A stretch of DNA of 64,000 nt from Aureliella sp046290675 (GTDB lineage Bacteria > Planctomycetota > Planctomycetia > Pirellulales > Pirellulaceae). Location: the NCBI GenBank assembly GCA_046290675.1, contig JBKAHA010000007.1, forward strand, positions 186,001-250,000, read 5' to 3'. Positions 27,325 through 35,333 of this stretch are shown piece by piece. Positions within the stretch are counted from its first letter, which is position 1. Each line of letters begins with the position of its first letter. The notes beneath the pieces are model-generated. The model was not told the origin of the DNA. It made no database searches and worked only from the letters and a program-made list of their open reading frames with translations. The position numbers and the translations under genes were made by a program.

Positions 27325-29085
27325 ATGAGTTCTCGAATCCTATGTCTGCTGGCGATAACCGCGATCTTCAATGCTGGGCTCTGCCCAGTCTGTGCAGGGA
27401 AAACAACCCAGCCAGCAGTAGCGAAAGCGAACCATCAATCGTTGTTCGAGACGGTGGCTTTGGAAAACAACTACGGCAAAAAAGTCTCTCTCGCGGACTT
27501 TCAAAATGCGAAAGTGGTCGTCCTTGCGTTTCTTGGGACCGAGTGCCCGATGGCAAAGTTATATGGGCCGACACTCAGCCGATTACAAGATGAGTTTAAG
27601 GGGCGAGATGTCCAATTCTTGGGGATTAGCTCAAACAAACAAGATAGTTTGACGGAGCTGACTGCCTATGTGAATCGTTACAAGCTGAGTTTCCCAATGC
27701 TAAAGGACCTAGGGAACAAAGTTGCGGATAAGCTTGGCGCCAAACGCACGCCCGAAGTATTCGTTTTGGATTCGGAACGAAACGTCTGCTATCAAGGAAG
27801 AATCGATGACCAGTATGGTGTTGGGTACGCGCGTGAAAAGGCGCAGAAAACGGAATTGCGAGACGCCATCGTTGAGTTGCTAGATGGGAAACCCGTTTCG
27901 AAGCCGAAGACCAACGCGCTGGGCTGCATTATTGGTCGTGTCAAAGAAACAAAGTCGACCGGCGATATCACATATACGAAAGACGTGGCAGCAATCCTGA
28001 ATTCACGCTGTGTCGAATGCCATCGTGAAGGTGAGATCGGACCATTTGCTTTGGAGTCTTACGACGATGTCCAAGGCTGGGAAGATATGATTCTCGAGGT
28101 GGTGTCGGAAAATCGGATGCCACCATGGAATGCCAATCCGGCGCACGGCGTCTTTGCCAATGATGCACGGCTTTCAAGCGAAGAGAAAGCGACACTCAGA
28201 GAATGGGTTGAGAACGGCATGCCTGAAGGTGATGCAAAGGATTTGCCAGAGCCTCCGAAGTTTGCCGACGGTTGGAAAATCCCAAAGCCTGATGAGATTT
28301 TTCAAATGGCGGACAAGCCCTTTACGGTGCCTGCACAGGGGATTGTTGATTACCAACGCTTTATTGTGGATCCCAAATGGGAAGAAGATAAATACGTCTA
28401 TGCGGCCGAAGCGCGACCGCAAAATCGGGCAGTCGTTCACCACATTTTGGTTTATATCATCCCGCCAGGCTCGCGGCGTGTTGACCTGGAGAAGGTATTG
28501 GTTGGCTACGCCCCAGGGAGCCTACCAATCCATTACAAGGATGGCCTTGCGATCAAGGTAGAAGCAGGATCAAAGTTCCTTTTTGAAATGCACTATACAC
28601 CCAACGGAACAGAGCAGACTGATCTGAGCTATGCCGGCGTGTGCTTCGCCGATGAGGAAGATGTCGAACGGACCGTTCGAGGTTTCGTGGTTGCCACTCG
28701 CGATTGGGAAATTGGACCTGGAGACGCGAACAAAGAAGTCACTGAATCGCGTCGCGTTCGAAGGGACCAATTGCTGATATCGATGACGCCGCACATGCAC
28801 CTCAGGGGCAAGTCTTTTCGCTATGAAGCTTTCTATCCTGGTAAAAGTGAGCCAGAGGTGTTGCTGGAGGTTCCCAAGTACGATTTCAATTGGCAACTGA
28901 AGTACATCCTAGAAACCCCCAAATTCATTCCGAAGGGAACCAAAATCGTTTGTACCGCGGTCTACGATAACTCGGCTGACAACCCCGTAAATCCAAACCC
29001 AAATCGAACGGTGACATGGGGTGACCAGAGTTTCGATGAAATGATGATCGGCTTTGCCGACATGGTTGATCCGGGCACGGAGTAG
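27325..29085 (+). CDS. Redoxin / cytochrome c / Cu-monooxygenase-like fusion protein
   Basis: A 586-residue exported protein (signal peptide RILCLLAITAIFNAGLCPVCAG) with three modules. Residues about 35-185 are a thioredoxin-fold redoxin domain with a single cysteine in GTECPMAK. Near 229 a CVECH site marks a cytochrome c-like haem domain. The last 280 residues resemble the copper type II, ascorbate-dependent monooxygenase fold (PHM/DBH family), with VVHHILVYI near 370 and PHMHLRGKSF near 489 as candidate copper ligands. This architecture recurs in planctomycetes and is often annotated simply as redoxin. The substrate is unknown. There is no neighbour on the same strand. Confidence 0.82.
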   Translation: MSSRILCLLAITAIFNAGLCPVCAGKTTQPAVAKANHQSLFETVALENNYGKKVSLADFQNAKVVVLAFLGTECPMAKLYGPTLSRLQDEFKGRDVQFLGISSNKQDSLTELTAYVNRYKLSFPMLKDLGNKVADKLGAKRTPEVFVLDSERNVCYQGRIDDQYGVGYAREKAQKTELRDAIVELLDGKPVSKPKTNALGCIIGRVKETKSTGDITYTKDVAAILNSRCVECHREGEIGPFALESYDDVQGWEDMILEVVSENRMPPWNANPAHGVFANDARLSSEEKATLREWVENGMPEGDAKDLPEPPKFADGWKIPKPDEIFQMADKPFTVPAQGIVDYQRFIVDPKWEEDKYVYAAEARPQNRAVVHHILVYIIPPGSRRVDLEKVLVGYAPGSLPIHYKDGLAIKVEAGSKFLFEMHYTPNGTEQTDLSYAGVCFADEEDVERTVRGFVVATRDWEIGPGDANKEVTESRRVRRDQLLISMTPHMHLRGKSFRYEAFYPGKSEPEVLLEVPKYDFNWQLKYILETPKFIPKGTKIVCTAVYDNSADNPVNPNPNRTVTWGDQSFDEMMIGFADMVDPGTE

Positions 29086-29193
29086 CTCCGCACGTTCGTT
29101 CGAATCGCAACTAGATCGATGAAGCGTAATTAGAATACGGATCATTGCCCCCGGTTCCTTGGCGGTAACGCTACTGAGTCCAGTCCCAATGGC

Positions 29194-30342
29194 TCAGCTC
29201 GATCGCCAGAAATAGTCGTCGGGCACTTTGCCTCGCAACGCGGCTTGAACTTTAAGTTGGAAGTGGGATATCCGCTCTTCACGGACTGAAATCAGGCCGC
29301 CTGTGGGAAGAAGTGTCGACATCAAGCCTTCTTGAATTGAGGGGATGACGTCAAAATCCTCTGCGAGCACTCGACGGACCTCGCGAACCGCCCATCGGGC
29401 AGCAATGCTAAATGCAATGGTTGGCAGGATTCCGCTGCGAAGACCGCGATTGCCAAAGATACGCAGGTGGAAGCGACTGGATGTCGGCGTGATTGGCTCG
29501 ACGAACATCATCACCGAGATGATTTTGCTGGCTGATAGCATCCAATTTGGGTAGAGATGGCGTTGTTCGTAATGTTCTCTGTGGGGAACCGCGAGTTGTC
29601 GATGGATCCATCGTTCGCCATAGCGCAAGACTGCTGCGGCCTGAGACGGAAATGTCGTTTCGAAAACAGTATGGTCCTCATGCAGTTGATGTTCGCAGGT
29701 TTCGGCTGTAGGCATTACTGAGAAACTATCCGCGTGAACACAGCCAACATGGTAGCTCTCGATTGCATTCTCGATGATGACTTTCCAGTTGGCGGGAAGT
29801 ACAGTCGATTCCGAATGTAACTCTAGCATGGATGACGGAATCAGTTCAGCGGCCGCCTGAACGGTCTCCGTCCGGCGATCGGATTGCCCGTCGCTTTGCG
29901 GTAATCGCGCCAATACCATCGGTCCAACTTGAATCGTCTCGATCTTGGATAGTCCTAAGTCGGAATTCGCCAGCGGTTTGAAACTAACTGCGTCAGGTAT
30001 ACGTTGTGTTTTGCCTTCGGAATCGTATTGCCAGCCGTGATATTGGCATGTCAGCTTCTGAGCATGGCCACAACGTTGATTCGTGAGCTTTGCAAAGCGG
30101 TGCGCACATGAATTGACGAAGCCATGCAGTTGTCCTTCTGCGCGGCGGACGAGAATGGGAACGCTCGAGATATTGCGAGTTACGAAGTTGCCGTCGGACG
30201 CTAACTCATTTTGAGTGCATACAAAATGCCAAGCTGGGCGAAAGAGGTGTTCCTGCTCCGCCTCGAAGAACTCGTCGTCGTAGTAGCAAGAAGGCGCGAG
30301 CCGCTGTCGTTCGTGGGTATCGCTGAGGAACATGAACGCCAC
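29194..30342 (-). CDS. Rieske non-haem iron oxygenase, alpha subunit type
   Basis: A 382-residue aromatic-ring-hydroxylating-type oxygenase. The Rieske [2Fe-2S] site is complete: CAH at 79-81 and CQYH at 99-102. The mononuclear iron site is visible near 197-202 in ENAIESYHVGCVH. These enzymes insert oxygen into aromatic rings, sterols or choline-like amines; the substrate is not deducible. No ferredoxin or reductase partner lies nearby. The start is GTG at 30342 or ATG at 30333. Its start is eight bases after the FHA gene's stop, so the two form a tight operon, an unusual pairing. Confidence 0.87.
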   Translation of the reverse strand: MAFMFLSDTHERQRLAPSCYYDDEFFEAEQEHLFRPAWHFVCTQNELASDGNFVTRNISSVPILVRRAEGQLHGFVNSCAHRFAKLTNQRCGHAQKLTCQYHGWQYDSEGKTQRIPDAVSFKPLANSDLGLSKIETIQVGPMVLARLPQSDGQSDRRTETVQAAAELIPSSMLELHSESTVLPANWKVIIENAIESYHVGCVHADSFSVMPTAETCEHQLHEDHTVFETTFPSQAAAVLRYGERWIHRQLAVPHREHYEQRHLYPNWMLSASKIISVMMFVEPITPTSSRFHLRIFGNRGLRSGILPTIAFSIAARWAVREVRRVLAEDFDVIPSIQEGLMSTLLPTGGLISVREERISHFQLKVQAALRGKVPDDYFWRSS

Positions 30343-30350
30343 AGGAGGGG

Positions 30351-31325
30351 TTAAGTCAATTGGCTGAGATCAATCACCTGGAGCCGCTCCTTGCCAATTT
30401 GCTCGAACAGCAGCCAAGCACATGTGTCGTTGAACAGCACTCGTGAAAAACTGCTCGTTCTTGTAGCTTGAGCGTCCAGTTCGTTCGGTGTGAAAGTCTG
30501 CGGCCAATCTGCGATTGAAGGTGGATCTTGTTGGTGGTAGCCGGCGAGTACCAGAGTGTTACGTGACAGGAGACCTTCGGCAAAGACGCGGAACTCAGGA
30601 GAATGCACGACGTCATTTACCAAAACGAAGTCTTGCTGCAGTTCGTCTTCAGTTACGCCGAACTTCTGCAATAGTTGAGTTTCAAACCTCCGCAGCGGCT
30701 CAACATGCACTAGGGCTTGAACGGCATACTGCGAGTCGAGGTGATCCAGGATCGATGTGAGACCAATTGCTTCCGCGTCTTGAGGATCACTAGGATCAGC
30801 CAATAGGAAATCTTGGCTCGAGCGCACGAAACCGAGGCTTTCCCAGAAATCGAGCGATGCCACTCGATTGCGATACGTTCGCTCCATCAAGATTTCGCTG
30901 TGGACGCGACTGGTTGAATCGCCGTCGCTATCAAGCGACGGTAGTTCGTCAGATTCGCGTGATCGAGGCTTTTCGGGAGGCTTGGTGTCTGAGTCCGTAA
31001 ATTCGTCTGATTGCGGTGGTGTCGCCGACTGCAGAATGGACACTTCAAAGATCGAGTCACCGGCTCGGATTCGGTCGCCATCGCACAACTCAATGGATCT
31101 GACCTGCGCATCGTTCACAAACGTACCGTTCGTGCTGCCGACATCACGGACTTGAAAACCCGTCAAACGGCCTTCCAAAACCAGATGATGCCGAGACATC
31201 TGCTGATCATTTGGAATCGAGAAATTGGCGGTCGAAATTCGCCCCACCTCGAATTTCTCATTAAGCCGGATCCAGAAGCGTTTGCCCTTGGCTGGGCCAT
31301 CGACAACATCGAAAACGCAGATCAT
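30351..31325 (-). CDS. FHA-domain protein
   Basis: A protein of about 324 residues. The N-terminal FHA domain (about 20-95) shows the phosphothreonine-binding signature: GR, then SRHHLVLEG and VRDVGSTNGTFVND. FHA domains read Ser/Thr phosphorylation, so a kinase is expected upstream in the pathway. A Ser/Asp/Pro-rich linker follows, then a C-terminal domain of about 180 residues that I do not recognise. I chose the ATG at 31325 (MICVFDVVDGP) since the domain begins there; a longer frame extends to 31379. It is the first gene of the operon with the Rieske oxygenase. Confidence 0.75.
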   Translation of the reverse strand: MICVFDVVDGPAKGKRFWIRLNEKFEVGRISTANFSIPNDQQMSRHHLVLEGRLTGFQVRDVGSTNGTFVNDAQVRSIELCDGDRIRAGDSIFEVSILQSATPPQSDEFTDSDTKPPEKPRSRESDELPSLDSDGDSTSRVHSEILMERTYRNRVASLDFWESLGFVRSSQDFLLADPSDPQDAEAIGLTSILDHLDSQYAVQALVHVEPLRRFETQLLQKFGVTEDELQQDFVLVNDVVHSPEFRVFAEGLLSRNTLVLAGYHQQDPPSIADWPQTFTPNELDAQATRTSSFSRVLFNDTCAWLLFEQIGKERLQVIDLSQLT

Positions 31326-31718
31326 GAGGCAGGCCAACTGAAACAACGACTCAATGCAAATGTAGCTCGAGTTGTGCAATGTGCGAAAATGACAAGCAAA
31401 GTAGGACAGGCTGTATCAATATCAGCCGCTTTGATCGCACTCCAACCCTATCAACCAATTGACCCCACTCACACCAGTTTAGAACGGTCTGCGGCGATAA
31501 TCTAGATCTTAGGATGACGCCCACAGCGGTTCTTGATGCAATCGGCCAGCAGAACTGATTCGTTGTACTCCCCCCTGCCCTTTTCGGGAGGCTGCGGTAA
31601 AATCCCTGACGTACGATACGGGGTCGACTCCCGAGACAATCCGACTTGTGATTCTCACGATTTTCGTGCTCCGATGACGGGGTTCCGAACGTCAGACTCC
31701 AACCGTGATCGTGCGGAT
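31326..31718. other. Divergent intergenic stretch upstream of tRNA-Pro
   Basis: About 390 bases between the FHA gene start and the tRNA gene. It should carry the tRNA promoter; GGTAAAAT near 31601 is a possible -10 element, without a clear -35. No gene is seen. Confidence 0.35.
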
Positions 31719-31793
31719 CGGGCTATAGCGCAGCCTGGCTAGCGCGCTACCTTGGGGTGGTAGAGGTCGTGGGTTCAAATCCCGCTAGCCCGA
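31719..31793 (+). tRNA. tRNA-Pro(GGG)
   Basis: A complete 75-nt cloverleaf. The acceptor arms are 31719-31725 and 31786-31792, fully paired; D stem 31728-31731 with 31742-31745; anticodon stem CTACC/GGTAG with loop TTGGGGT, giving anticodon GGG at 31754-31756; T stem 31769-31773 with 31781-31785 (one G-T pair) and loop TTCAAAT. CCA is not encoded. The gene is the integration target: from base 31749 onward its sequence is the attL core, so the element provides the 3' part and the gene stays intact. Confidence 0.95.
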
Positions 31794-33282
31794 CTTCAGA
31801 AAACCCGTTGTTTCCATTGGGAATGACGGGTTTTTTCGTGTTTTGACCGTCGTTGTCAATGTCGTCATCTTGGTCAGGGATAGACTCAATTTGACCAGTT
31901 TGGTCGCTAGTTGGTGCAACATTTAGTGCAACGGTTCTAGCCACGCTTATCGCCTCGATAGCTCCAGCCGTGTCTAGCAGCCGGCTGTCCGTGTAGACAC
32001 CCATCGTTAGGTCCAGCTTGGAATGTCGCATTGCTGCTTGTGCGGTGCGTGGTGCCACCCCCGCTAGTGACAGGTGAGTCCCGAAGCTATGCCGCAGTGC
32101 GTGAACGTGGACGACACAACCGTCAGCATCCTTTTTTGGAATACCTGCAGCCTTGCAGTCACGATCCATGATCCGCAACAAACCAGTAGGAACATAGAAC
32201 ACGCTTTCCGTTCGTTGTTTGCCGGCGGTCCATCCCTTCAACTCAGCCGCCAAGTCGCTTCGCAGAGGCAAGGTCGAACCCTTGCGGCTTTTCTCGTTGT
32301 GGGCATCCAGCTTGATGAACGGAACGTCACCGAAACTAAGGTCACAACATCGAAGCGTCCGTAGCTCGTTTAAGCGTAGTCCGGTCAGGATAGCCGTCTT
32401 GTAAATCAATCGCCGCTCTCGTCCGAGTTGCACTAGCTCGGCTCGTCGCTCGCCGCTCACTTTTGCGGCTAAGACGCCTTTGTGCGGTCCTCGGCGGATC
32501 GTCAATGCCTCGATCATTGGACGACGCTCGGCAGCGTCTAGCAGCCGCTCTAGTTCGCCAGCGGTCAACGCTCTAGCCGGTCGTCGCTTGTCCGCTTGTT
32601 CGTCGATCTTTCCAGCACCATCGAACGGGTTGGACAACATTCGCTTCTCGCCATTCAGTGCGGCACGTTTGCCACTAATTCGTTTGCCGATCAACCAGTT
32701 ACCAAAGGCCGTCCAGTGGCTCACGTAGTCGTTGTGGACGCTTGCGGACATTCTGCGTTGCTCGTCGCTTCGCTGGTTGTTCAGCCAACTGGTCAGGTCG
32801 TCTGCCGACATATCCCGCAGATACTTCCAGCCGCAGCTAGCAGCGGTTTCGTTTAGCCGTGTCTCGGTCGTCTTGATTCGGTTAGCGTGGACTCGGCGGT
32901 CTGTTAGATGTGCGATGTACTCGGCAACGTGGACCGTCAGCAGCGTGTCCGCATGCTTCTGGCCGATCTCCGCTTCGGCTTGCGTCAGGACCTTGGAGCG
33001 AACGCGCTCGGCGGTTTTCACTAGACCCGCCAAGACGGATTGTGCGGCTTGCTTGTCACGGCATCCCGTCGAGACTTCGGTGACAACACCGTCGCCGTCA
33101 CGATATTTTGCGTACCAGGTGCCGCTCGTTGTCTTAATCCGAGTACCAGACTCGGTTAGTTCCGCATTCCGCTTCTTACCGCGGCGGTCGTTCCACTCGG
33201 CAAACTGCTTGCCTTTACGAGTGATGATCTTTGCGTCCGCTGGCAGTGGTCGTGTGATCGTTTTTTTGTACACGGTGGCCAT
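31747..33282 (-). CDS. int: Tyrosine recombinase (integrase); attP lies in its 3' end
   Basis: A 511-residue site-specific recombinase that would integrate and excise the element at tRNA-Pro. The ATG at 33282 has GGGAG eight bases upstream; 33297 is less likely. An SAM-like core-binding domain lies near 110-210. The catalytic domain shows Arg in TGLRLNELR near 303, HALRHSFG near 395 and the nucleophile Tyr in MGVYTD near 430. The tail GLAGFEPTTSTTPR is the tRNA read in reverse, and the stop TAG (31747-31749) falls in the anticodon stem. In the circular form the stop is lost and the frame continues for 60 residues (see 43063-43245). It is the last gene of the minus-strand operon. Confidence 0.93.
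   Translation of the reverse strand: MATVYKKTITRPLPADAKIITRKGKQFAEWNDRRGKKRNAELTESGTRIKTTSGTWYAKYRDGDGVVTEVSTGCRDKQAAQSVLAGLVKTAERVRSKVLTQAEAEIGQKHADTLLTVHVAEYIAHLTDRRVHANRIKTTETRLNETAASCGWKYLRDMSADDLTSWLNNQRSDEQRRMSASVHNDYVSHWTAFGNWLIGKRISGKRAALNGEKRMLSNPFDGAGKIDEQADKRRPARALTAGELERLLDAAERRPMIEALTIRRGPHKGVLAAKVSGERRAELVQLGRERRLIYKTAILTGLRLNELRTLRCCDLSFGDVPFIKLDAHNEKSRKGSTLPLRSDLAAELKGWTAGKQRTESVFYVPTGLLRIMDRDCKAAGIPKKDADGCVVHVHALRHSFGTHLSLAGVAPRTAQAAMRHSKLDLTMGVYTDSRLLDTAGAIEAISVARTVALNVAPTSDQTGQIESIPDQDDDIDNDGQNTKKPVIPNGNNGFSEVGLAGFEPTTSTTPR
31749..31795. repeat. attL core (47-bp direct repeat, copy 1)
   Basis: Identical to 43245-43291 over 47 bases. It spans the 3' part of tRNA-Pro from the anticodon stem to the discriminator base plus two bases. 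After one mismatch, CAGAAA also matches. The tRNA location, the adjacent integrase gene and the distant copy identify it as the left attachment site. Confidence 0.93.
31800..31836 (+). terminator. Element-encoded terminator for tRNA-Pro
   Basis: The stem AAAACCCGT (31800-31808) pairs with ACGGGTTTT (31826-31834), with further inner pairing of TTCC and GGAA, followed by a run of T. It lies seven bases past the tRNA, inside the 3' coding part of the integrase gene on the other strand. It appears to replace the host terminator that was displaced to 43302-43337. Confidence 0.75.
31912..31937. repeat. Arm-type repeat near attL
   Basis: A 26-bp sequence with two direct copies of GTGCAAC, 116 bases inside the attL core. 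It matches 43166-43191, near attR, at 25 of 26 positions and in the same orientation. This is the layout of integrase arm-binding sites in tyrosine-recombinase attP regions. Confidence 0.75.
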
Positions 33283-33405
33283 GCGATTAACTCCCATCGC
33301 GATTAACTCGATTTAAGTGTCGGCAGTCAGGTGAGTTATTCCCGACGTTCAGCCGCTAAGCCTAGCCGACGTCGGGATTGTATCGTCAAAGTTGATAACG
33401 AACGA

Positions 33406-33918
33406 TTAGTTGTCGGGGCGGTATCCAACAAAGCCGCCACAGTTACAGCAGGTCGTCCGTATCCATCCGGGTCGACTGTTTGCCGGCTCATCTTGCCAAT
33501 CTTCTCCACGGTGCCAACAGCGGTCAGGCTCGCTTGTGACGGGCGTGACGGCTTCAGCCGGCAACATAGCCACTAACTCGACAAGTACGTCACCATGGCA
33601 AGCAGCCGGCTTGCAATGGCATCCCAACGATTGCCCCCGCAACTCTGGTAATGAACGCAGCAAGTGCGGCTGGTCAGCAATCCATCGGCGGTATCTGCGG
33701 ATGACAGTTTCACGGTTGCCGTCTCGCCCAACGACGAATGGGTTCCCCCACTTCGTGCGTCGGTCAATCAGTACGTCGTATGTATTGGTGCGGATATTCA
33801 CCACTCTTGTCTCGGACGCTTCGGCTGGCGTGTCTGCATCGAGCTGGCTGATAGTCGTTTTCGGTGGCCGTTGCCAAAGTGCGGCTAGCGCGGTGGCGGT
33901 TGGTGGATGGTCGCTCAT
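33406..33918 (-). CDS. DUF4326-domain protein
   Basis: A 170-residue protein of the DUF4326 family, recognised from VVNIRTNTYDVLIDR, KWGNPFVVGRDG, and LGCHCKPAACHGDVLVEL. The family is frequent in phages and mobile elements and its biochemical role is unknown; the conserved Cys/His cluster suggests metal binding. The ATG at 33918 fits the family's N-terminus better than a GTG at 33939. It sits between the repeat-rich region 33921-34094 and the integrase gene, 123 bases before the latter. Confidence 0.8.
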   Translation of the reverse strand: MSDHPPTATALAALWQRPPKTTISQLDADTPAEASETRVVNIRTNTYDVLIDRRTKWGNPFVVGRDGNRETVIRRYRRWIADQPHLLRSLPELRGQSLGCHCKPAACHGDVLVELVAMLPAEAVTPVTSEPDRCWHRGEDWQDEPANSRPGWIRTTCCNCGGFVGYRPDN

Positions 33919-33920
33919 GG

Positions 33921-33968
33921 TTTTATGGTGGAGAGTCACCCTTGGTCGTCAGACCATAAAAGGGTGAC
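33921..33968. promoter_or_regulatory. Two interleaved 9-bp inverted repeats
   Basis: TTTTATGGT (33921-33929) pairs with ACCATAAAA (33953-33961), and GTCACCCTT (33935-33943) pairs with AAGGGTGAC (33960-33968). Both are perfect. They lie directly upstream of the DUF4326 start codon and may be overlapping operators for the DUF4326-integrase segment. Confidence 0.6.
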
Positions 33969-33994
33969 GCTTCTATGGTCCCTTTAGTGGGAAT

Positions 33995-34094
33995 GGCGAC
34001 ATCTGGGGGTCGCCTAGGGAGGTTCTGGAATGTCGCCTGGGGAGAACGCTGCAGGCGACAACTGGGTGTCGCCTAGAGGTTTCAAAATGTCGCC
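33995..34094. repeat. Iteron-like cluster of six GGCGAC(A) repeats
   Basis: GGCGAC or its complement occurs at 33995-34000, 34009-34014, 34032-34037, 34054-34059, 34068-34073 and 34089-34094, in alternating orientation; five of the six extend to GGCGACA. Three pairs can form hairpins. It lies just past the winged-helix gene of the replication module. It may be a replication origin or a multi-site operator. Confidence 0.7.
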
Positions 34095-34110
34095 TGCTCG
34101 CTGGGGGGAG

Positions 34111-34458
34111 CTAAGCCGACCGTAGCTCGTCTAGCTTCTCCTTAGTGACGGGGCGCGTCCGGTACTTTGCCGTCCCTCTCCGGTACCCGCCCGGATAGAC
34201 AACCAGCAGCAGCCCACACTCCGACAGGCTCGCAATCGAGCGCTCGACCGTTTTGCGAGCCAGGCCGGTCCGCCTTGCAATGTCACGTTGGGAGCTAGAA
34301 GCTATGCCGTCTTTCGAGTCCCGAAAGATGGTCAGCCACACTAACAATTCGGACCGTTTGAGCTCGCAGGCGGTAAAGTCTACGAACGCATTTAGTATTA
34401 ACCAACGTTCAGCCGCCTTCCCGCATTTGCTCTTCATTTGCTTGGTCACGGCTTCCAT
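34111..34458 (-). CDS. Winged-helix DNA-binding protein
   Basis: A 115-residue protein with a helix-turn-helix near 55-85 (SSQRDIARRTGLARKTVERSI) followed by a wing-like segment (GLLLVVYPGGYRRG). The first part (about 20-50) resembles the N-terminal helix region of replication or phage regulatory proteins. It overlaps the end of the DnaB-like gene by 13 bases and directly precedes the GGCGAC repeat cluster, which makes it a candidate to bind those repeats as initiator or regulator. That role is inferred from position only. Confidence 0.68.
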   Translation of the reverse strand: MEAVTKQMKSKCGKAAERWLILNAFVDFTACELKRSELLVWLTIFRDSKDGIASSSQRDIARRTGLARKTVERSIASLSECGLLLVVYPGGYRRGTAKYRTRPVTKEKLDELRSA

Positions 34459-35333
34459 GCCTCCGCTATCGCATCAGCTAACCGTCCGCCCTCGACCCGG
34501 AAGGACTGGACCGTCCTGTCGAAAAGCAACTCGACATCCGTCGGCTGTCCGTAGCGACTCTTCAGTTGCTTTAGTGTCACCTCCGCTACTGCATCCGTTG
34601 GCGAAGCATCCGGGGCGCCAGCGACCAGCAGGAAAGCGTCATCCGCTCCAAACTCCAACTCACTCGACTCTCGAAACGACGCAAGCGACAGGTCCTCTCC
34701 CGCGTAGGACTGCCGCCCTCTCTTGTCTTTGGAGCGCCCAACTGCTGACAATGCGAGTACACAGCAGCCGGCATCTGCAAACCGTCTAAGGCTGTCCATC
34801 GTGGCGTCGACAGTAGACTTCTTGTCTTCGCCTTTGCTCGACGTTGACCGTATCCGTTGGATGTAATCCAAGATGATTAGCTCAGCGTCGATACTGTCCG
34901 CAGCCTCAGCGACAGCCTCTAGCGTGTAACTGGACTTTACCCAGACAAGACGGTCAGCGATCGACTCGATAACCTCAAATGCTGGTTCGAGTGCGTCACG
35001 CTGCTTGTCGTTTAGCCGACGGTGCAAGATGTCCGACAATGGGATGTCAGACAGGCGGCTCAGTTGCCGTTCCAACAGCCGTTCCACCGGCATCTCGACG
35101 TTGCACACGCAAGCCGTAAGCGACTCGTCAGCTACCATAGCATCTGCCACGCATTGCATTGCGAAAGCCGTCTTCCCCATTCCGGGTGCACCGCCAATCA
35201 ACGCGACCATTCCCGGACCCAGGCTGATTGAATCCAAGCCGTCGCCCATTGAATAACGCTTCGGTGGTTTGCCGTGTAGAACGTCGCCACGCCAGTCGTC
35301 CAGCAAGTCATCCGTTAGTACGTGATTGCTCAT
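34446..35333 (-). CDS. DnaB-like replicative helicase / RecA-fold ATPase
   Basis: A 295-residue protein that matches the C-terminal ATPase domain of DnaB and lacks DnaB's N-terminal domain. Walker A GGAPGMGKT is at 47-55, Walker B LIILDYIQRI near 152, and LALSAVGRSKDKRG near 193 corresponds to the H3/H4 region. It probably unwinds or loads at the element's origin. Its ATG overlaps the stop of the ParB-like gene (ATGA at 35330-35333), indicating translational coupling. Confidence 0.85.
   Translation of the reverse strand: MSNHVLTDDLLDDWRGDVLHGKPPKRYSMGDGLDSISLGPGMVALIGGAPGMGKTAFAMQCVADAMVADESLTACVCNVEMPVERLLERQLSRLSDIPLSDILHRRLNDKQRDALEPAFEVIESIADRLVWVKSSYTLEAVAEAADSIDAELIILDYIQRIRSTSSKGEDKKSTVDATMDSLRRFADAGCCVLALSAVGRSKDKRGRQSYAGEDLSLASFRESSELEFGADDAFLLVAGAPDASPTDAVAEVTLKQLKSRYGQPTDVELLFDRTVQSFRVEGGRLADAIAEAWKP

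Noticed and set aside
32732..33316. A 194-codon plus-strand frame opposite the integrase
   Set aside because: It is a shadow of the integrase coding sequence, without ribosome-binding site or family match.
33410..33967. A 185-codon plus-strand frame opposite DUF4326
   Set aside because: The DUF4326 motifs on the other strand are clear; the plus-strand product is Ser/Arg-rich and unrecognisable.
33995..34094. A CRISPR array
   Set aside because: The GGCGAC repeats are only 6-7 bp, alternate in orientation and have uneven spacing; no cas gene is near.
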